Shown here: piece by piece, positions 5,374-9,782 of the stretch
Layout of the letters: each line of letters starts with the position of its first letter
Numbering within the stretch: the stretch's first letter is position 1
Source: Burkholderiales bacterium
GTDB taxonomy: Bacteria > Pseudomonadota > Gammaproteobacteria > Burkholderiales > Burkholderiaceae_B
Direction: 5' to 3'
Assembly (NCBI GenBank): GCA_005788065.1
Contig: SXZD01000053.1
Coordinates: 1-9,782 of the forward strand
DNA: 9,782 nucleotides
Program-made: the position numbers and the translations under genes
The notes under the pieces: generated by a model
Told to the model about the DNA's origin: nothing
The model's database searches: none
What the model saw: only the letters and a program-made list of their open reading frames with translations

Positions 5374-6516
5374 TCACACCTGCGCCACCGGATACGAACC
5401 CAGGCACTTGAAATACGATGTTTGCGCCTGCAGGTCGGCCAGCGCGTTGGTCAAGGCCGGGTCAGACCTATGACCCTGCACATCAACATAAAAATAATAC
5501 TCCCAGCGACCCGTGCGTGCCGGACGCGACTCGAAACGGGTCATCGATACGCCATGCCGTGCCAACGGTTCCAGCATGCGGTAGACCGCACCGGGCTGGT
5601 TGGGCAGCGCCAATATGAGTGATGTGCGATCTTTGCCGCTTGCGCCGGGTTGCAGACGCCCCAACACAACAAAACGCGTACGGTTGGCCGGGTCATCCTG
5701 GATGTGTTCGGCCAGCGCGGGCAATGCATAACGTTCGCGGGCCGCGTCTCCGGCGATCGCCGCCACGGTGGGGCGCTGCGTGGCGATACGTGCGCCTTCT
5801 GCATTGCTGGCCACCGCTGTCTGGGTCACACCCGGCAGGTGCGCCTGCAACCAGGCACGGCATTGAGCCAATGCCTGCGGATGTGCTAGCACCTCGGTGA
5901 CCTCTTTCAACGCAGCCGCCTGTGTCAGCAACTGGTGATGGATGGGCAGTGAGACCTCTCCACTGATGGAAAGTGAAGTCGCCTGCAGCAGGTCCAATGT
6001 GCGCGATACCGAACCCTCTGTGGTGTTTTCGATGGGCAGCACGCAAAAGTCGCTGGCACCGGTCTCGACACTGCGCAGAGCATCATCCAGCGAGGTTTCG
6101 GGCTGCGCATTCACGCAACGACCGAAATGCGCCCACACCGCCTGTTCGCTGAAGGTACCTTCCGGTCCCAGATACGCAACCGACACACGACGCTCCAGCG
6201 AGCGACAGGCCGACATCACTTCCCGAAACAGTTGCGCAACGGTATCGGCGGGTAGCGGCCCCTTGTTCTCAGACAACAGTCGAGCCACCACCTGCGCTTC
6301 GCGCTCGGGTCGCATGACCGGCGCATCAGCCTGCGCTTTCAGGTGTCCGATGCGCTGGGCCAGTTCGGCTCGCTCGTTCAGCAGCCTGAGCATCTGGCTG
6401 TCGATGGCGTCAATCTGCTGGCGCAGAGGCGCCAGCGTGCCGTCAACCGCGGTGTGGTTCTGCGCCTGCGGATTGTCGCCGGCTGCGGGCGTACCCTTGC
6501 CATCGGCCCCGCTCAT
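5374..6516 (-). CDS. pheA: bifunctional chorismate mutase / prephenate dehydratase (P-protein)
   Basis: 380 aa, typical for P-proteins. It turns chorismate into prephenate and then phenylpyruvate in the cytoplasm. The N-terminal AroQ chorismate mutase spans about 27-109, with R32, R49 and K60 in the places of E. coli R11, R28 and K39, and RPERE at 69-73. The dehydratase domain begins at AYLGPEGTFS (115-124) and includes LPIENTTEGSV (161-171), HPQAL (213-217), SNAEGA (238-243) and the catalytic TRF (281-283). The ACT regulatory domain runs from about 299, with PGAVYRMLEP (309-318) and ESRP (330-333), so feedback inhibition by phenylalanine is expected. The first 26 residues are low-complexity. 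The start ATG overlaps the serC stop (ATGA) and has AAGGAA 5 bases upstream. No Phe-rich leader peptide or attenuator precedes it. It is followed by the only sizeable gap in this half of the cluster. Confidence 0.97.
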   Translation of the reverse strand: MSGADGKGTPAAGDNPQAQNHTAVDGTLAPLRQQIDAIDSQMLRLLNERAELAQRIGHLKAQADAPVMRPEREAQVVARLLSENKGPLPADTVAQLFREVMSACRSLERRVSVAYLGPEGTFSEQAVWAHFGRCVNAQPETSLDDALRSVETGASDFCVLPIENTTEGSVSRTLDLLQATSLSISGEVSLPIHHQLLTQAAALKEVTEVLAHPQALAQCRAWLQAHLPGVTQTAVASNAEGARIATQRPTVAAIAGDAARERYALPALAEHIQDDPANRTRFVVLGRLQPGASGKDRTSLILALPNQPGAVYRMLEPLARHGVSMTRFESRPARTGRWEYYFYVDVQGHRSDPALTNALADLQAQTSYFKCLGSYPVAQV

Positions 6517-7634
6517 GCACGTTCCTTTTCAAACGTCAGCATGAAATCAACCAGAGCCTCCACGCCTTCCATGGGCATGGCATTGTAGATCGACGCGCGC
6601 ATGCCACCGACCGACTTGTGGCCTTTCAGCTGCAGAAGGTTGCGCTCTTGCGCAAGACTGAGAAACTCGGCATTGAGCGCGTCCTCGCGCAACATGAAAG
6701 GAACGTTCATCAGTGAACGGTCAGAAGGTCGCACCCGGTTGACATACAGGCCACTGCCGTCGATGGTGTCGTAGAGCAATTGAGCCTTGCGGCGGTTAAC
6801 CTCCGCCATGGCCGCCACACCGCCCTGCGCCTTGAGCCACTTGAACACCAGGCCGGCGATGTAGATGGAGTAAGTCGGCGGCGTGTTGTACATCGAGTGG
6901 TTGTCGTATACCTGGCGATAGCTGAATGCGGACGGGCAGTCGCTACGCGCACGGTCTAGCATGTCTTCGCGGATGATGACAAAGGTGAGGCCCGCAGGAC
7001 CGATATTTTTTTGTGCACCACCATAAATGATGGCGTGCGCCGCGACATCCATGGGTCGCGACAGGATGTTGGACGATGCATCGCACACCAGGGGAACCTG
7101 CGCAGCACCCAACGCTGCCATGTCAGGCGCCTGACGGAACTCGACACCATCGATGGTTTCGTTGCCGCAATAATGCAGATAGGCACTGCCGGCTGCGATG
7201 CTGCCCGGTGCGATGGTAGGCACGTAGGTATTGACCGGCCGTAGACCGCTGGCATCCTTGATTTCGCGGGCTTCGGCCACCACGTCGGCGCGGCCATACC
7301 GCGCAAACTCCTTGATTGTCTTGGAAGACCACGAGCCGTTTTTCACAAATGCAGCCGACTCGAAACCATTCATGAGGTTTAACGGAACAATCGCATTCTG
7401 ACCGATGGCACCGCCCTGCATGAACAAAATTTTGTGCGTTTGGGGCACCTGCATCAGGTCGCGGAAATCATCGAGCGCCTCTTGCAGGATCTGCATAAAC
7501 TGCGGCCCGCGATGACTCATTTCCATGACCGACATGCCACTGCCATGCCAATCGAGCATCTCGGTAGCGGCCTGCTGCAGCACCTCGCGGGGCAGCATGG
7601 CCGGGCCTGCCGAAAAATTCCACACTTGCGTCAT
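6513..7634 (-). CDS. serC: phosphoserine aminotransferase
   Basis: 373 aa from ATG at 7634. It is a PLP enzyme that transaminates 3-phosphohydroxypyruvate with glutamate to phosphoserine, and also serves pyridoxal phosphate synthesis. Motifs: NFSAGPAMLP (6-15), GMSVMEMSHRG (33-43) with H41/R42 for the substrate phosphate, FMQGGAIGQNAIVP (71-84), W102 stacking on PLP, CDASSNILSRP (184-194), the PLP lysine K209 in GGAQKNIG, NTPPTY, and KGHKSVGGMRAS near the C-terminus. GGAIGQN instead of E. coli GGGRGQF is the form I recall from Burkholderiales. A GTG at 7640 would add two residues and overlap the gyrA stop, but the GGAG ribosome site is 7 bases before the ATG and only 1 base before the GTG, so the ATG is chosen. 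It follows gyrA by 2 bp and overlaps pheA by 4 bp. Confidence 0.97.
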   Translation of the reverse strand: MTQVWNFSAGPAMLPREVLQQAATEMLDWHGSGMSVMEMSHRGPQFMQILQEALDDFRDLMQVPQTHKILFMQGGAIGQNAIVPLNLMNGFESAAFVKNGSWSSKTIKEFARYGRADVVAEAREIKDASGLRPVNTYVPTIAPGSIAAGSAYLHYCGNETIDGVEFRQAPDMAALGAAQVPLVCDASSNILSRPMDVAAHAIIYGGAQKNIGPAGLTFVIIREDMLDRARSDCPSAFSYRQVYDNHSMYNTPPTYSIYIAGLVFKWLKAQGGVAAMAEVNRRKAQLLYDTIDGSGLYVNRVRPSDRSLMNVPFMLREDALNAEFLSLAQERNLLQLKGHKSVGGMRASIYNAMPMEGVEALVDFMLTFEKERA

Positions 7635-7636
7635 TC

Positions 7637-9782
7637 TCACGCTCCGCTGGAGTCCGTTTCACCTGAAGCCGCAGGACCTGCCTCACCGTCAGAGCCCGAT
7701 GCACCGGCGGATGAACCCTCGGCAGCATCAGCACCCTCGGCGCCGTCTGCAGCACCGTCCACACCATCAACCGGGTTGTCGATATCGCTTTCCATCAGGC
7801 GCTGCAGACCCGACAGCACATCGCCCTCGTCTACGTTGATCAGCGTCACGCCCTGTGTGGCGCGGCCCATTTCACGAACCTCGGCAACACGCGTGCGCAC
7901 CAGCACACCGCCGGTGGTGATGAGCATGATCTCGTCGTTCGGATTGACCAGCACGGCAGCCACTACCTTGCCATTGCGCTCACTGGTCTGAATGGCGATC
8001 ATGCCCTTGGTGCCGCGACCATGGCGGGTGTATTCGGTAATGGGTGTACGCTTGCCATAGCCGTTTTCAGTGGCAGTCAGCACGCTTTGCTGTTCGTTTT
8101 CGGCCACCAGCAGGGCAATCACTTTCTGCCCTTCTTCCAGCATCATGCCGCGCACGCCACGGGTGTCGCGACCCATGGGGCGTACGTCGTTTTCATCAAA
8201 ACGAACAGCCTTACCCGCATCTGAAAACAACATGACGTCGTGTGCGCCGTCGGTGATGGCCGCACCGATGAGGTAGTCGCCTTCATCGAGATTGACGGCA
8301 ATGATGCCGCGCTTCATCGGACGGGAGAAATCTGCAAGCGACGTCTTCTTCACGGTGCCCAGACTGGTGGACATGAAGACGTATTTGTCCTGCTCGAAGG
8401 TCTTGACCGACAGCACCACAGTGATCTTTTCGCCATCAGCCAAGGGGAACAAGTTGACGATGGGCTTGCCACGCGAGTTGCGCGAACCCTGCGGCACTTC
8501 CCACACCTTCAGCCAATACACGCGCCCCTTATTGGAGAAGCACAGCATCGTGTCGTGCGTATTGGCGATGAAGAGTTGGTCGATCCAGTCGTCGTCCTTG
8601 GTGGCTGCAGCCTGCTTGCCGCGGCCGCCGCGCTTTTGGGCGCGATATTCCGACAGGGGCTGACTCTTCACATAACCCGCATGGGAGAACGTCACCACCA
8701 TGTCCTGCGGCGTGATGAGATCTTCGGTTTCCAGCTCGGTGGCATTCATTTCGATGACCGAGCGGCGCTCGTCACCAAACTCGGTGCGAATGGCGGTCAG
8801 CTCGTCGGAAATGATGGCACTGATGCGCTCAGGCTTGGCCAAAATATCCAACAGGTCGGCAATCGCGGCCATCACGTCTTTGTACTCGCCAACAATCTTG
8901 TCCTGCTCAAGCCCGGTCAGGCGCTGCAAGCGCATGTTCAAGATTTCTTGCGCCTGGATTTCTGACAGACGATACAAACCGTCATTCTGCAAACCGAACT
9001 GAGCTGGCAGCCCCGCGGGACGGAACAGTGCCACGCCGCCCAGTGCGTCGTATTCGGTACGGGAGAGCATTTCGCGCACCAGAGACGAGTCCCACGAACG
9101 GGCCATCAGCCCTGCCTTGGCAACCGGCGGCGTGGGCGCTGCCTTGATGATGGCAATGAACTCATCGATGTTGGCCAACGCAACAGCCAAGCCTTCAAGC
9201 ACATGCCCACGATCGCGCGCCTTGCGCAGTTCAAACACCGTGCGACGTGTGACCACTTCGCGGCGGTGCATGAGAAAATAGTCCACCATCTGCTTCAAGT
9301 TGAGCAGTCGGGGCTGCCCGTCCACCAGCGCCACCATGTTGATGCCGAAGGTGTCCTGCAGTTGCGTGTTCTTGAACAGGTTGTTGAGCACCACCTCGGG
9401 CACTTCACCGCGCTTCAGTTCAATGACCACGCGTATGCCGTCTTTGTCAGACTCATCTCGGATATCGGAGATACCTTCCAGACGCTTTTCATTCACAAGC
9501 TCTGCGATACGCTCCAGCAGGCTCTTCTTGTTGACCTGATACGGCAGCTCATCAACGATGATGGATTGACGACCGGTTTTTTCGTTTTCTTCGAAATGCG
9601 TTTTGGCACGCATGACCACGCGGCCACGCCCGGTGCGGTAGCCCTCACGCACGCCGGCCACGCCGTAGATGATGCCGGCTGTCGGAAAGTCGGGCGCGGG
9701 AATGATCTCCATCAACTCGTCGACCGTGCACTCGGGGTTGCACAGCGCATGCAGGCAGGCATCTGTCACTTCACGCAGGTTG
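7637..9782 (-). CDS. gyrA: DNA gyrase subunit A, C-terminal 714 residues (5' end outside window)
   Basis: The frame is open from the window edge (first full codon at 9781, reading NLREVTDACL, part of the usual PPHNLxEV region) to TGA at 7637-7639. By comparison with E. coli GyrA about 190 residues are missing, including the catalytic Tyr and the quinolone-resistance region, so neither can be judged. The breakage-reunion domain continues through PAPDFPTAGIIYG, YRTGRGRV, IVDELPYQVNK and the coiled-coil arm to about fragment residue 350. The C-terminal beta-pinwheel that wraps DNA follows. Its GyrA box QKRGGRG is intact at fragment residues 382-388 (8618-8638), which separates gyrase from topoisomerase IV ParC. 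The final 51 residues form a Gly/Ala/Ser/Asp/Glu-rich tail with 13 acidic and no basic residues. The gene appears to head the serC-pheA-hisC-tyrA string. Confidence 0.98.
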   Translation of the reverse strand, partial: NLREVTDACLHALCNPECTVDELMEIIPAPDFPTAGIIYGVAGVREGYRTGRGRVVMRAKTHFEENEKTGRQSIIVDELPYQVNKKSLLERIAELVNEKRLEGISDIRDESDKDGIRVVIELKRGEVPEVVLNNLFKNTQLQDTFGINMVALVDGQPRLLNLKQMVDYFLMHRREVVTRRTVFELRKARDRGHVLEGLAVALANIDEFIAIIKAAPTPPVAKAGLMARSWDSSLVREMLSRTEYDALGGVALFRPAGLPAQFGLQNDGLYRLSEIQAQEILNMRLQRLTGLEQDKIVGEYKDVMAAIADLLDILAKPERISAIISDELTAIRTEFGDERRSVIEMNATELETEDLITPQDMVVTFSHAGYVKSQPLSEYRAQKRGGRGKQAAATKDDDWIDQLFIANTHDTMLCFSNKGRVYWLKVWEVPQGSRNSRGKPIVNLFPLADGEKITVVLSVKTFEQDKYVFMSTSLGTVKKTSLADFSRPMKRGIIAVNLDEGDYLIGAAITDGAHDVMLFSDAGKAVRFDENDVRPMGRDTRGVRGMMLEEGQKVIALLVAENEQQSVLTATENGYGKRTPITEYTRHGRGTKGMIAIQTSERNGKVVAAVLVNPNDEIMLITTGGVLVRTRVAEVREMGRATQGVTLINVDEGDVLSGLQRLMESDIDNPVDGVDGAADGAEGADAAEGSSAGASGSDGEAGPAASGETDSSGA
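7642..7645 (-). promoter_or_regulatory. ribosome binding site that decides the serC start
   Basis: On the minus strand GGAG lies in the last codons of gyrA, 7 bases before ATG at 7634. The competing GTG at 7640 is only 1 base away, too close. serC is thus set up for reinitiation by ribosomes finishing gyrA. Confidence 0.7.

Noticed and set aside
5942..6544. 200-codon plus-strand frame opposite pheA
   Set aside because: Ser/Arg-rich composition typical of an antisense shadow; pheA is fully supported on the other strand.
7635..7640. serC start at GTG 7640
   Set aside because: GGAG is only 1 base away, while it sits 7 bases before the ATG at 7634, which gives the usual family N-terminus.
8240..8965. 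241-codon plus-strand frame opposite gyrA
   Set aside because: Antisense shadow of a strongly conserved gyrA; no family resemblance.
1..9782. Mobile elements, CRISPR arrays, tRNA or rRNA
   Set aside because: No transposase-like frame, long terminal repeats, regularly spaced repeats or RNA gene signature seen on either strand.

Overview
The window looks like chromosomal DNA from a GC-rich betaproteobacterium, most likely Burkholderiales and perhaps Alcaligenaceae-like. The basis is the gene order, the Burkholderiales-style SerC and Cmk motifs, and a GyrA that reads like the Bordetella group. This placement is from memory of families, not from a search. I see no mobile element, CRISPR array, rRNA or tRNA.

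Almost everything is on the minus strand, so transcription runs from right to left. In that direction the order is gyrA (5' end outside the window), serC, pheA, hisC, tyrA, aroA, cmk, rpsA (3' end outside the window). This is the mixed-function 'supraoperon' known from Pseudomonas and many betaproteobacteria. It joins serine synthesis (serC), phenylalanine and tyrosine synthesis (pheA, tyrA, with an HisC-type aminotransferase) and the last-but-one shikimate step (aroA) to DNA topology (gyrA), pyrimidine nucleotide recycling (cmk) and ribosomal protein S1 (rpsA). Most junctions are very tight: 2 bp between gyrA and serC, ATGA overlaps at serC/pheA and aroA/cmk, and a 17-bp overlap at hisC/tyrA. 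This suggests cotranscription and translational coupling.

Three places break the compactness. (1) Between tyrA and aroA a 123-aa gene of unknown function sits on the plus strand (2817-3188), tail-to-tail with tyrA (7-bp gap) and head-to-head with aroA (124-bp gap). The string is therefore split and aroA-cmk-rpsA should need its own promoter. (2) The 146-bp gap between pheA and hisC holds a perfect 8+1+8 palindrome nested in a second inverted repeat. (3) The 150-bp rpsA leader lacks a purine-rich ribosome binding site.

The most interesting point is aroA itself. Its motifs (PGDKS, GNSGTSMRL, SAQVK, RDHTE, NPTR) belong to the EPSP synthase branch seen in Gram-positives and in the aroA half of pseudomonad TyrA-AroA fusions. 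They are not the PGSKS/GNAGTAMRP type of E. coli and, as I recall, of most Burkholderiales. An aroA of this type beside an inverted unknown gene suggests a local replacement or rearrangement. I see no evidence of a wholly new multi-gene system; the rest is ordinary core metabolism.
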